From contig CM060975.1 in assembly GCA_030765065.1 (NCBI GenBank), positions 104,056,094-104,120,093 on the forward strand: 64,000 bases of DNA. The letters run 5' to 3'. The notes beneath the pieces were generated by a model. The model saw nothing but the letters and a program-made list of their open reading frames with translations. It ran no database searches and was not told the origin of the DNA. Shown in pieces: positions 23,100 to 33,942 of this stretch. Origin of the DNA: Deroplatys truncata (Eukaryota; Arthropoda; Insecta; Mantodea; Mantidae). The translations under genes and the position numbers were made by a program. Numbering within the stretch: position 1 is the stretch's first letter; each line of letters starts with the position of its first letter.

Positions 23100-23323
23100 T
23101 CATAGGGTTGCTACCTCATTTCGAGTAAAACTAACCTGATTCTTTTCATTACATTCTTCACCCTTCTCATTCTCTAAAAATTTGTATGGTTTGAGCAACT
23201 GTTTATGATATCTCCCTACGATCTTGGAATTCTTTATTTCTTGTAACTCAAATGTATCCGAGCCAAAAATGTTAATCACCCGGTATGGACCTTTAAATAA
23301 ATTTTCCTTTCTTTGATACCTCT
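23100..23323 (-). pseudogene. C-terminal fragment of Gypsy integrase
   Basis: Integrase inserts retrotransposon cDNA into the genome; its C-terminal domain binds DNA. The minus-strand frame from about 23323 reads a Phe-Lys-Gly-Pro-Tyr-Arg-Val start, then GSDTFELQEI, and SKIVGRYHKQLLKPYKF, ending at a stop at 23100-23102. The LFKGPYRV...TFEL...GRYHKQLLKPY pattern is the SH3-like C-terminal domain of Gypsy-class integrases. The zinc-binding and DDE core domains that should precede it are missing. The upstream junction is an A-rich tract, where a large internal deletion probably closed. About 75 codons remain out of an expected pol of more than 1000. Confidence 0.8.
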
Positions 23324-23698
23324 TTTTTTTTTATAATTGATAAAACTAATTTATATGTTTAAAGAAAACTGTCAGCATATTGCTAGCATACCAACCAATT
23401 AATAATTTACAAATATTTCTAAATATCAAAAAAAAATAATAAATATTCTTACAATAAAAGCTGTTTCAACCTTAAGACAAACTTATTCAAACAGAAAGAA
23501 ACTGAAACATATTAATGGCAAAGGTGTTTCTTGTTCTTCTTCACTATCACTAATGATCATTTAATACTCAAGTCTCTTTAGTAATGCAAAAAAAATGTTC
23601 TGCACAACTGCTTAAGATAATTCATTAATTCACATGTGAAAGCTCTCCTTTCCAGGCACTGTAGAGTCAGGATCAATGATATTCTGTCTTTTTTTTTT
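23324..23698 (-). other. non-coding spacer in the Gypsy-type element, probable deletion junction
   Basis: Between the coiled-coil ORF stop and the integrase tail. AT-rich, with poly-A/T runs at both edges (23320-23332 and 23688-23701), and no frame. The missing pol region should lie here. Confidence 0.6.
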
Positions 23699-24727
23699 TT
23701 ATACCCATACTAATTCTCCAAGTTCGATCAACCATTTCTTTCGCTTCCTGGTTTTAAATTCCTGCTTTCTTTTCTGCGCCCTCTTTGACATTCTTTCAAA
23801 AGCTTTCTTTGACGTCTCTTTTCCCGTTAGTGTTTTCGGATCTTTAGTTTCTAGTATCTGTAGTAGTTTCCCTTCAAGTGTTTCTATCAACTTCCCCTTA
23901 ATCAGCTCAACTAATTTCCCCTCTAAACTCTTATTTTGTTCACCTAAGTTTCTTTCTGAGTCCTTACTCTGCTTACTTAATTTCCCTTCGAAATCCTTTT
24001 TCTGTTCACTCAGTTTTCTTTCTAAATCCTTACTTTGCTTACTTACGATTCTTTCTAAGTCCATATTATGCTCATTTGATTTCCCTTCTACATTCTTATC
24101 TTGTTCACTTACGATTCTTTCTAAGTCTTTACTCTGCTCATTTGCGATTCTTTCTAAGTCCTTATTATGCTCATTTGATTTCCCTTCTAGATTCTTATCT
24201 GGTTGACTTACGATTCTTTCTAAGTCCTTATTCTGCTTACTTATGATTCTTTCTAAGTCCTTATTATGCCCATTTGATTCCCTTTCTAAATTCTTATCTT
24301 GTTCACTTACGATTTTTTCTACTTCTTTACTCTGCTTCCTTACTTCCCCTTCTAAATTCTTATCTTGTTCCCTTACGACTCTTTCTAGATTCTTACCATG
24401 TTCACTTACGATTCTTTCTAAGTTCTTACTATGTTCACTTAAGATCTTACCCCGTTCCTTTATGTCCTTACCCATCTCGTCTATCTTTGTGCTCAAATGT
24501 TGAAGCAATATTAGCAGCTGGTTTTGACCTGCGTCAATGACCTGCTTAATCGGTGGTCTCCTTTCCAGCCTAGCTTCTCCCTTTGCTTTACCCATATTTT
24601 CTCCTTCTGGTGTTTCGCTGACAATAGCCTCCCTATTCAGTTCTTTCAAATCTTCCCTTGACCTACTCATGGTTCCGTTAGCAAGTTCTACCTCCCTAGT
24701 AATGACTTTACCCCCTCTCAATAACAT
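23699..24727 (-). CDS. 342-residue coiled-coil ORF with 16 eleven-residue repeats (gag-position protein)
   Basis: The first ATG in frame is at 24725-24727; the frame is open a further 7 codons upstream. After an N-terminal ~80 residues (MLLRGGKVITREVELANGTM start, charged middle) comes a helical segment with a QNQLLILLQHLSTKIDEM core. Then follow 16 consecutive 11-residue units of the type E-Q-D-K-N-L-E-R-I-V-S (residues ~112-287). The unit positions 6 and 9-10 are hydrophobic or small and the rest polar or charged, the hallmark of hendecad coiled coils. A basic C-terminus (KRAQKRKQEFKTRKRKK) could bind nucleic acid. The position right after the leader matches gag. No CCHC knuckle or major homology region is visible, so it is either a divergent gag or an acquired ORF. 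The frame is intact, consistent with a young element. Confidence 0.75.
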   Translation of the reverse strand: MLLRGGKVITREVELANGTMSRSREDLKELNREAIVSETPEGENMGKAKGEARLERRPPIKQVIDAGQNQLLILLQHLSTKIDEMGKDIKERGKILSEHSKNLERIVSEHGKNLERVVREQDKNLEGEVRKQSKEVEKIVSEQDKNLERESNGHNKDLERIISKQNKDLERIVSQPDKNLEGKSNEHNKDLERIANEQSKDLERIVSEQDKNVEGKSNEHNMDLERIVSKQSKDLERKLSEQKKDFEGKLSKQSKDSERNLGEQNKSLEGKLVELIKGKLIETLEGKLLQILETKDPKTLTGKETSKKAFERMSKRAQKRKQEFKTRKRKKWLIELGELVWV

Positions 24728-25020
24728 GTGTTCACAAAACTGAGTCACTACTCTGCATGCCTTTTTGTTTGTTTTTGAATAAATGTTCTAACCTGTATTT
24801 TTTTCAATGTTAACTGATGCGTTCCGGGTTCGACTCCTGGTGAAGTTCTAGAAGCGATGTTCTCAGCTGTTTTGTTGTCCCACGTAGGTAGACTAGAAGT
24901 TCGCGTTGTAATTTTGTTCTGCTGTGCCCCTTTCCTCTGAAGATCCTTCGTCCGTTCGTTGTTTCCTAGTCCTCCGTTTGTGTCGTTCTTCCCTTCGAGC
25001 TCCACGTTATGGCGCCAGTT
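24728..25020 (-). other. 5' leader of the Gypsy-type element, with primer-binding site
   Basis: A 94-codon open frame (24748-25032, minus) covers most of the leader but begins inside the LTR and has no domain, so it is not called as a gene. At 24818-24845 the plus strand contains a GGGTTCGACTCC B-box-like motif, possibly chance or a tRNA-related piece. Confidence 0.5.
25000..25017 (-). promoter_or_regulatory. primer-binding site
   Basis: On the minus strand TGGCGCCATAACGTGGAG starts 3 nt after the end of the 5' LTR. The opening TGGCGCC is the complement expected for a tRNA 3' end of the Lys-type primers. The next bases do not match a tRNA that I can name. Confidence 0.65.
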
Positions 25021-26160
25021 TGCGGCGATCACCTCCTCATCCGTTGCTGTAGCTTACCTTGATGCTTCTCCCGTTGCTTCCAGAAGTTCTCAGCGTGTTG
25101 GTTCTTCAATTTATCCTCGGCTAGCTGCAGTAATTTTCCTTAAATTATATGGGAGCATGGACTTATCCTCGGTAAAGGAAAACGTAGATCTCGGGTGGTG
25201 ATATAGGAAGACATAGAGTTGCTTTGTTTATGAAAAGATGACACTGCCGTTTCTTTTTATTTAATTAACACTCGTAGTATACAAAACTGGTATTGCCGCT
25301 GTAAAATACTGTCCACTGCTGTTAAACTATGGCGTGGATATGGCACGAAATATAACTATTCTTATTGTCGCTTTCAGAGTAGCGGATCTTAGGTGTGTTG
25401 CTAAAACTATTTTGATTCCCTGTTTTGGCGCGATATCTCACACATTCTGCAGCATCTCTCCCTGACCACACATTACGAAAACTCTCGAATAAAATGCAAT
25501 ACTAAGCTGACATGACAAATTTGACTTGATTCCCTTTTTGGCGCGATATTTCACACATCCTGCAGCATCTCTCCCTAACCACACATGACATAAACTGTCC
25601 CGAATTTTCCCCAAACAGATCCATTTATAGTCTCAGGCTTCTGAGGCTGCTTCCTTTCCTATTGGTCCATTTTTAGCGCGACTCGACGCGTCTAACTATT
25701 TCGAATAAACTTTCAGGGATCTCATTGGTCCAATTTTAATATAAATCGCGGCTTTTCCTACATGTACCGTTGGATTGTCCTTCTCACTCACTTGGTCACG
25801 GCGAATTATCAAATAATGGGACAAAGGCTCTACACCCTCGCTGTAGGAATAATAGCACTGCGACCGAAGAGAGGTAATAAAACTAGGTTTTCTGCCTTCG
25901 AAAGCACTATTCCTGTAGCTAAAACTTTCCATCGTGGACAGTATTTTAACATAGCGCTTAAATTATTTACATTAAACCATTTATAACTCTACAAATATTA
26001 ATAACCTAGATAGATACATAATGTTAAATCACCCTTCTTAAAATATACAAGCAGTATTGAGAAAAAGATATTTACATAGTACGATTTAACATCAATAAAA
26101 GTTAATTAATAAATTGTCTAGAATTACTGTTTTCGGGCCCGGCCTAGAGTTGCCGTTTCA
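25021..26160 (-). repeat. 5' LTR of the Gypsy-type element
   Basis: 1140 bp, the same length as the 3' LTR and with the same sequence wherever compared, including the internal ~60-bp duplication (at 25414 and 25528). Confidence 0.9.
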
Positions 26161-26458
26161 CGGTCTCGGCGGACAGGCATGGAACTAAGGAGATGGGTAT
26201 GTAGTGAGTTTTATCTAATAAACACTGTGCCATCCAGATCTTTATAGTCTTATTTATGATAGTGTAAAGCTTCTTCTACCTATTTTGAGCCATGTAAATG
26301 TCCTTTTGCCAGTTTTTAATAATATTTCTGCACTTTCACTTTAGCTGCGTCCCTAGTCGTAGCCTCGCCTTGTTTAAATTATTAAAATTTGTTAACTACC
26401 TGATACCTCTCTAGCGAGTGCTCTGCCCCTTGAGCGTGTTTGATTGGAGGCTACGACA

Positions 26459-27085
26459 ATAATACTGCTGGTGATTCTTGGAAGCAATAATGTAATTTTA
26501 GAGACAGTTTATAAAATAGCCAATCAACAACCAGAAAGAAGCTTAAGTTAAATGAAAGTATTCTATTGGACTAGGATTAGCCAATCAGAAACTGAAATAT
26601 AGCAAAATTTTCAATTTCAGAGTTCAGTTGCTTGTAGACAGTGCTCTTAACTGGACGCATTAGTTGTAGACAGCGTTTCTAACCGGACGCGAGACACGTC
26701 CTCGAGAAATTTAATACGTATTTTGTGTGAGACGAAAATAGTTTTACGTGTTAAAAATTGCAAGTAATTAATAAAACAATCTCAAGCTCTCGCTATATTA
26801 CTGAACTGTTATTTAAGCATTAATAAAAGGAGTGAAGTAAAATTATAATCTGTGTAAGTCTACATTCTCCAGTCGCATCACAGCCCTGCTAAGACATCCA
26901 TGTCTCTAATAACAATACTGACGCAGCCAAGGCAAACATAAATATATAATATTTAAAGAAACAGTCAAATTACAAAGTTAATATTTTTTAAATTTTGGGA
27001 CGAAGGCTACCGGGTACCATACGTGCGTTTGCAACGAATTTCAGGTTCAGCTCCCCGACAGTTGAACTACAATACATCTTCTACA
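26459..27085 (+). repeat. family-2 repeat copy A, right part
   Basis: Resumes the family-2 sequence after the nested LTR elements: GGTGATTCTTGGAAGCAATA onward, then AGCCAATCA boxes, TTAATAAAAGGAGTGAAGTA and a GACGAAGGCTACCG segment. It ends near AGCTCCCCGACAGTTGAACT. Confidence 0.8.
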
Positions 27086-29110
27086 AACTGACTTTCCATA
27101 CGTAGCAGCAACAAACCGTCATCTCAAGCTTCAGAATTACTCCCATCCCTTGAATTTAACGCAATCTTTTGTCACTAAACTGGTCCCACTAACCATGATA
27201 ACAAGTAATTAACTACAAAACCCCGCTTGGTATTTTAAAATATTTTCCTCGATTCTTCAATTCTATTATAATACGCCTTAGATTGGATATCGTCACCAAC
27301 AACATAACGAGGAGGTTACTGATGTAATGGAATACAGCGAAACAGTGGAAGTACTGATAGTGCTTACACCACGCAACAGAGTTCTCTCCATATCACCGAT
27401 ACTAATGTGTGTAGTGTGTGTGGTTTTTTATCCTAAGACTCAAGAATGAGTAATTTGGTTTATGCAAGCGTTCTAGGTCTCAGTATCTGAAATACTTTTT
27501 CCCAAAGAAGCGCACAAACAAAACTCTAATTATTTCGCTTATTATCAAGATTTATGAAACACTGGTATATATAAGTTTATTAACATAATTTTTCTACAAC
27601 TTTTGTAAAATGCCGTTAAGATAAACATTTATGGAGTTAAATTCATTTAAGGTCACCTATGTCTGGTAAAAGTAGAGAACAGAGAAATAAGCCTTCATTT
27701 GTTTTCTTTTTTTCTTGAAGTTTAGTGGAAGTTTCTTACCAGAATTTGAAAGAAGACGATGGAATATCCTCATTTTAAAAAAAATCAGCTCCTAGATAGA
27801 ATTTTATAGATGTTCTACAAAACAAGAATTACAATATTCCTAAATTTCCAATTACTCAGCTTAGCTTTATTCCATAGGTTTATTGAGTATTAACTGAATA
27901 AGCAGATTATGCAAAAACCCATATATCTATCTGCAAAAGTAAAATGTCCACGGAAAAAAATATACGCAGCCCTTCAGGTCATTTTTTTCATTAGGTTTTA
28001 GCTTTAATGGAAATTAATAAAGAGGGGTTATGTAGCTGTTTTGTAAAACAGTGTCATATGTCAACTATTAGTATTGGATTCTTTGTCTATTGCACTTTAT
28101 GTTCACCAAATTCCAAGAAAAAAAACAGTGCCGCGTAGGATTGATTTTGAATACGTCAGATTAACAAATGTATATTGTTTTAAAGGAGAAGCAGAGAGAG
28201 GAAGGAGGAGAAAGAGAGATGGGGAGAAAGACGCTTCTCAAAGTCAACAGGGCATGAGCTAAGCTGCTAATCATAGATAATCTGCAACCCAAAACATTAT
28301 TAAATTTTAATAATAGGATTTTCTTTATATATTATTGTTCGACGGTAAATCAGAAACTAAGTTTCTTCAATGTTTTTAAAATAGGTTAATGTGTTGCATA
28401 GTTTAACTAGTGGAACATCAATAGTTATTTTAGATGTAAAACTATTACATAGAACTTAATATGTGAACACGTAAATTAAACAAGCGAGCAGTGGCGATGT
28501 ACGTTGTACGTTTTATGGTATTTTGAATCATAAAATTTAAAAACAGAATAATTTAACTTCGCTTGTGCTTTGAATAGTAACAAAAAAAAACAGTTATGTC
28601 CTCCTGTAGCGTAATTTAGGCTCTTTGGGTTGGCAACAAAAAGTTGAAAACAAATCACTGTAGATAACAGTTCAAAATACCAGAAAACGTTTATGGGAAA
28701 CCAAATTGTTTACTATTAAGTTGAATCGAGATGTGTTATTATTTTCAAGAAACGGATATTTATTTAATCCCTGTCGAATCTTTGCAAGAAGCTAAAGAGG
28801 CAGCAGCAAACTTACAACTGAAAAATCCCGTGTTCGCTACATAAGGGGTTCTTCACTTTTAATTTAGGTTCATTGATAGTTCGGGATCGGCCTACGGCCT
28901 TCGTATCGCAAACATTTCTAGTCGCAAATAAAACCACTTTTAGCGCAAGTTTGTGAAATATTAATAAAATAATATTATATTGATCCTTGAAACTAGGAGA
29001 AACCACGTTTAGAATTAGATCAACTCACGTGTATAGCCAGATTCTTGAAACAAGAAAAAAGACCTTAAAAACGAGATCAGTCAGATGTTTTGATCTAGCA
29101 GTCATTTTCA
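27086..29110. other. no gene recognised
   Basis: AT-rich. The plus frame at 28074-28262 ends in a low-complexity Arg/Lys/Glu-rich stretch from a GA-rich tract (28188-28230) and is not supported. No shared repeats were seen. Confidence 0.4.
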
Positions 29111-29121
29111 GTGAAATTATT

Positions 29122-29990
29122 ACTTTCTCTACTACGTATAGTAAGTAGGGGAAGAAATGTATTCCACCCAAAAATTCGATACCGAGATTTCACCGGAAAT
29201 GTATGTTTTGAGACCCCCCTGAATCCAAAAAGAACATTTTTGGAAATATGTCCGTGTGTGCGTGCCTGTGTGTGTCCCTGTCTGTGAACAGCATAACTCA
29301 GAAACGAACTGTCGGATAAACACCAAACTTGATATTTAGGTTCAGTATCTTCCAGAGATGCGATACGAAGGTTTTCAACAAAAATCATCCCACTGCAGAT
29401 TTCCCTATACATGGAACATTTTTCGAAACTTTTAATTTTCTCAAAAATGGCTCTAACGATTTTGATTAAAATATCATATGTTTAAGATATTTTCATGACG
29501 AATGAAATGTATATCTCGAATTTTCTGGAAATGTCTCTAAAAGTATTCTTCATTGTGAACGACTTTTGCATAACTGGTAAACCATAAGAGATAGACAAAA
29601 TTTTATACACAAAAATGTAGTTCGCGTTAAAATACACAATTTATGTCATATACATTTTTTGTTGTTGAGTGAACCATTTTCGAGATATTGCTTGTTATTC
29701 CCTTAAATTTTCCAATACTTATAATTTTTCTCAAATGGGAATTCGTTATTCATTTTTTATGTCCTGGAAATGCAAAGAGAATGGAATACTCCACATAGCA
29801 ACCAGCTCTTAAAATATTTGACTAGCGCTTAAAGCCTACCAATTCCCCTTGCATCTACAAGAAAATGAACAATAAGATTAACATCTCGATATCTCGATTA
29901 ACATGAATCATATGAAGAATAAGCATCTGCAAAAATAGTTTGTACAAGAGTAGAGAAAGTCATGTGAGTGTAACACATCATATTTTTGGA
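29122..29990 (+). repeat. family-1 unit (complete, forward)
   Basis: Starts ACTTTCTCTACTACGTATAG and ends GAGTAGAGAAAGTCATGTGA, then GTGTAACACATCATA before a short T run. At 29990-30025 a fragment of another unit follows (GGAAACATATCCGTGTGTGT, then CTGTGAATAACTCAGAAAC). This piece normally sits next to a T run inside the unit, so this copy appears to have inserted at that T run of an older copy whose other half is lost. Confidence 0.8.
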
Positions 29991-30027
29991 AACATATCCG
30001 TGTGTGTCTGTGAATAACTCAGAAACC

Positions 30028-30482
30028 TAGTAGTAGTAGAGTAATAGTGGTAGTAGTAGTAGTAGTAGTAGAGTAATAGTGGTAGTAGTAGTTGTAGTAG
30101 GAGTAGTAAGTTGTGGATGGTAGCAGTAGAGGTGGAGATGGTAGATTTGGGGGTGATGCTGATTAGCAGTAAAAATAGGAATGGTAGTGGTAGTAGTAGT
30201 AGTAGTAGAAGGTTGAGGTGGTAGTAGTAGAGTAATAGTAGTAGTAGTAGTAGTAGTAGTAGGTTGTGGATGGTAGTAGTAGAGTAATAGTGGAAGTAGA
30301 TTGGGGATGGTAGTAGTAGAGTAATAGTGGTAATAGTAATAGTAGTAGTAGGTTGGGGATGGTAGTAGTAGAGTAATAGTGGTAGTGGTAATAGTAGTAG
30401 TAGGTTGGGGATGGTAGTAGTAGAGTAATAGTGGTATTAGTTGTAATCGTTTCGGGATGGTAGTAGTAGAGTAATAGTTGTA

Positions 30483-30528
<46 letters not shown>

Positions 30529-30885
30529 TACTAGTTTGGGGATGGTAGTAGTAGAGTAATAGTGGTAGTGGTGGTAGTAGTAGGTTGGGGATGGTAGTAG
30601 TAGAGTAGTAGTGGTAGTAGTAGTAGTAGTAGTAGTAGAAGTAGGTTGGGGATAGTAGTAGAGTAATAGTAGTAGTGGTAGTAGGTTGGGGATGGTAGTA
30701 GTAGATTAATAGTGGTAGTGGTAGTAGTAGCAGTTTGGGAATGGTAGTAGTAGAGTAATACTGATAGTGGTAGTAGTAGTAGTAGTAGTAGTAGTAATAG
30801 GTTGGGGATAGTAGTAGTAGAGTAATAGTGGTAGTAGTAGTAGTAGCAGTAGTAGGTTGGGGATGGAAGTAGTAGAGCAATAGTG

Positions 30886-30949
<64 letters not shown>

Positions 30950-31305
30950 GTTGGGGATGGTAGTAGTAGAGTAATAGTGGTGGTAGTAGTAATAGTAGTG
31001 GTAGGTTGGGATGGTAGTAGTAGATTAATACTGGTGGTAGTAGTAATAGTAGTAGTAGGTTGGGGATGGTAGTAGTAGAGTAATAGTGGTGGTAGTAGTA
31101 ATAGTAGTGGTAGGTTGGGGATGGTAGTAGTAGAGTAGTAGTGGTAGTAGTAATAGTAGTGGTAGGTTGGGGATGGTAGTAGTAGAGTAATAGTGGTAGT
31201 GGTAGTGGTAGTGGTAGTAGTAGTAGTAGTAGTATTAGTAGTAGTAGTTGTAGTAGTGGTGGTGGTAGGTTGGGTTGGTAGTAGTAGTAGGTTGGGGTGT
31301 TAGTG

Positions 31306-31402
<97 letters not shown>

Positions 31403-31540
31403 GTTGGTGTGGTAGTAGTAGTAGTAGAGTTGGAGATGGTAAATTTTGGGGTGATGGTAATTAGTAGTAGTAATAGGAATGGTAGTGGTGGTTGTGATGG
31501 TGGTGGTGATTGTAGTAGAGGAAGTAGGTATTTGCAGTAA
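30028..31540. repeat. TAG-rich minisatellite, ~1.5 kb
   Basis: A long array of GTAGTAGTA runs punctuated by a recurring ~50-90 bp higher-order unit (GGTTGGGGATGGTAGTAGTA, then GAGTAATAGTGG and variable (GTA)n). I count more than 20 recognisable GGTTGGGGAT-type junctions. Pure (GTA)n stretches exceed 80 bp at 31305-31397. Reading frames through it encode only Tyr/Thr/Ser or Val homopolymers and are not genes. Confidence 0.9.
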
Positions 31541-32855
31541 AGGGAAGAGAGCGACTGTGACATCGTCAGTTATTATTGTAACTTGCTTGCACCTAAATCT
31601 TTACACTTTACTGGTTCAGTCGGCAACTTATAAACTTACATACACGGAGAAATGCTGTTAAACATCGTCTGCAAATAAAAATACCATAGAATATGCAACA
31701 ATGTTTTATGTGTATGGAATTTAATTTTCTGTCATATTACCCAAGGCATGTCATCATGTATAATTTAGGATCTGAATTCTTTGACGGGTTGTCCTGTTTA
31801 TTGAACAACTTTGTCCTTCTTTTCGTTGTAACTGGAAAATTGTCTGCCCCAAATATATTTTTTGAATATACGTAAGCAAATGGAACACCGAAGCGGCTAA
31901 ATTGGGTTGTATGTGTCACATTTGTTTATGCTCAACTCCGTTTGTGTTATTTTCGTACTATATTTACTGACTGAATTTGAAACTTTTGGACTATATTTTT
32001 TGCATTTAAAATATTTGACAATCTAGAAATACATTCTTAAATTGACGGTCTGCTCACTTGTGTAATCTATAGCTTGTTTCAACCTTAAAAGACACAATGG
32101 AGGTAAATGGGCTATCTTTGTCTCTATCTAACGCATCTAACTAGTTTTGTTCTTTTCTACTCTCACGTTGTTGCCAAATTGTTAATAACATGAGGTACAT
32201 ATTTAATTGTTATAAATTTCAGTTTAGAACACATTACTCTATGCAGAATATTTTTTTCTGTCTGACTATAACAATTTATACCTTTACAGATTTCTGTGAG
32301 CACAAATTTGTAAAAAACAGGTGGTTTTCAGTAAAAGTCCGATATTTGCTATTTCCATCATTATGGCGCAGTAATAATAAACTAAACGGTAGAACGCAAC
32401 GATAATTTTTATTACATATAATAAATCAGAGTGATGACATCTGCCAAGTTTGAATTCCCTATCTTTAATTATGTGAGTTATAATTTTTTAAATTAAATAT
32501 TTTTGGAAAATGATATACCTCTGCAGTAGAAAAGTTAGCTAGGGAGTAACGTTTTCGTTATCGCAGTTACAATGGGGCCAAGCGAGAGAGAATGTTCAGG
32601 ATGGTTAGAGAAAGTTTGTAAAAGAAGCTGGAATCCTTTAACTTTTTGCATCCATTGTATATGACAAATAAGTCATCCATCCTTCTGCCACCAGGAGCGT
32701 GGCAGAAGGCTGTAAAGTTTAACATCAGTTGTAAGGTACTATGTAGGTTTATAGCATGTGGAACACCTGAAGTGATTTTTAGGATATTCAACACTTTAGG
32801 TAAATATGTATATTGATGAAGGGTAAAACTAAGAAGAGACAAAATGTTGGCAAAC
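31541..32855. other. no gene recognised
   Basis: AT-rich and non-coding by inspection. Small frames (31693-31875, 32190-32405 plus; 32567-32842 minus) have no motif. Confidence 0.4.
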
Positions 32856-32856
32856 T

Positions 32857-32991
32857 ATGAACGAACGCAAATTAATAATGAATGTGTTAGATTATTCTAG
32901 TAAAATGAGTGTTAGTAAGGCAGTAAAAGAAACAACTAAGGATACCGGGTGTTCAGAAATAGCAGTATACAGGATAAAAAGGGAACCAATG
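32857..32991 (+). pseudogene. transposase-like helix-turn-helix fragment, part 1 (split by a retrotransposon)
   Basis: The frame reads a Asn-Val-Leu-Asp-Tyr start, KAVKETTKDTGCSEIAVYRI, then KREP, and is broken by the insertion at 32992. In insect repeat-encoded proteins a segment of the form (V)xxRTAxATGVSxxTVxRIxKE is a helix-turn-helix near the N-terminus of IS630/Tc1-like transposases. The match here is by pattern memory. The second part is found on the far side of the insertion, at 39017. Confidence 0.55.
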
Positions 32992-33377
32992 ATGATGATG
33001 ATGATATGCGGTTTAAGGGCGCTAAACTGCTGCGGTCATCAGCGCCCTTACAATGTGTAAAATATAAGGTCAAAATATAAAAGACAGGTAAAAAACCGCA
33101 TAATTAAAAAACGGGACACAAACCCGCGATGTCAAAAAAGTTAAAAATAACAATAGAATAACAACAATAATAACAATAAAACAATAACAATAATAACAAT
33201 AACAAGAATAACAATAAATATATCTGAAAAACCAACACACTAAAATCATGGTCACTAAAAGAATAAAACGTGTCAAGAACTGTAGAATGCAAGGAACATG
33301 AGCGCCTTATGTCAGGGGAGAAGGGCCCCATTAAAACTAACAATATAAAATCAAACAGCTAAAAGGCGCTCAGCGCA
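32992..33377 (-). other. 3' UTR and (ATC)n tail of the I-like element
   Basis: Contains an AATAAC/TTATTG-type low-complexity tract (plus 33140-33215) and a conserved-looking terminal hairpin: GGGCGCTGATGACC, then GCAGCAGTTTAGCGCCC on the minus strand, whose GGGCGCT and AGCGCCC arms pair. It ends in a CAT/ATC microsatellite that doubles as the tail. Confidence 0.75.
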
Positions 33378-33942
33378 TCAAATGCGACGGCTAAAACCAA
33401 TGTCAGTGATAAAACGTAAAAGACATTCTACAGCATGCGCGTCGTCTGCCAACACGTTGGCTAGGCCAACAGGCAGACCCACGCGAACGCGCAGTGGAGC
33501 TAAAACTTGACACTCGGTTAAAATGTGACGGACCATTAAGGGCACGTCACACTGACCACACAGAGGTGCGGGATCACCACTTAACAGGTATCTATGACTA
33601 AAAAGGCAATGTCCGATACGAAGGCGTGTTAAAAGTACCTCTTCCCGACGAGAAGCACGGGAAGAGGTAGCCCAGACTAGCGGAAGAGGTTTAACCTCCC
33701 GCAACTTGTTCCCCCGGAGGGCCGTCCACTCATCGCGCCAGCGCGAGAGGATGTGGCGACGTAAAATAACACACGAATCTGACGAGGGAACAACAGAAGT
33801 AAAATATCTGGGTAATAAAATCGCCGATTTCGCAGCGGCGTCGGCCGACTCATTCCCTGAGATACCCACATGACCTGGAATCCACATAAAAGAGACGCTG
33901 ATGCCAGAGGCACCTAGCGAATGGAGCAGGTCATGAATGCGG
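33378..33942 (-). pseudogene. C-terminal end of I-like ORF2, out of frame
   Basis: Continues ORF2 after a single extra base near 33940-33942: in the run CAGCCGCATTCATGAC (minus strand) one C appears to be inserted. The frame carries the end of RNase H (WIPGHVGISGNESADAAAK, with the final catalytic Asp) and a C-terminal zinc motif (CGQCDVPLMVRHILTECQ), both typical of I-like ORF2. It stops at 33378-33380. An apparent Met start at 33992 is out of frame with the real protein and should not be used. Confidence 0.85.

Larger units (their letters stand above)
21548..26160 (-). mobile_element. Gypsy-type LTR retrotransposon, young, pol mostly deleted
   Basis: Two 1140-bp direct repeats (21548-22687 and 25021-26160), both TG...CA, flank 2333 bp of internal DNA. 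The 4-bp duplication CGGT lies at 21544-21547 and 26161-26164. The orientation is minus. A primer-binding-site-like TGGCGCCATAACGTGG follows the 25021 LTR by 3 nt, and a purine-richer AGAACAGGGCAATT precedes the other LTR. Inside are a long coiled-coil ORF (23699-24727) and the last ~70 codons of an integrase (23100-23323). Protease, reverse transcriptase, RNase H and the integrase catalytic core are absent. I found no mismatch between the LTRs in the stretches I compared, which implies a recent insertion driven by enzymes in trans. Confidence 0.9.
21343..26458. mobile_element. solo LTR (~499 bp) split by a Gypsy-type element
   Basis: Comparing family-2 copies A, B and C shows foreign DNA between 21342 and 26459. 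After removal of the inner element (21548-26160) and one CGGT, the outer insert is about 499 bp. It begins TGTGATGTG and ends CTACGACA (TG...CA ends, in fact TGT...ACA), and is flanked by ATAA at 21339-21342 and 26459-26462. It has an AATAAA-containing ATCTAATAAACACTGTG segment, as LTR R/U5 regions do. No internal region remains, so it is best explained as a solo LTR left by LTR-LTR recombination of a second Gypsy-like family (4-bp duplication). Confidence 0.65.

Noticed and set aside
23676..24503. Plus-strand frames of up to 176 codons rich in Ser/Leu/Phe/Cys
   Set aside because: They are antisense shadows of the coiled-coil repeats on the minus strand.
29095..29412. A ~100-codon minus frame that recurs in several family-1 units (45474-45746, 60605-60826), with an ASLEDTE...YQVW...LSYA stretch
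   Set aside because: The similarity follows from DNA homology of the repeat. Start, stop and frame differ between copies and no domain is seen. A dN/dS test over many copies could reopen this.
30437..31661. Long open frames (Tyr/Thr/Ser-rich, or Val-rich) across the TAG array
   Set aside because: They are direct translations of a trinucleotide repeat, with no start context, domain or non-repeat sequence.
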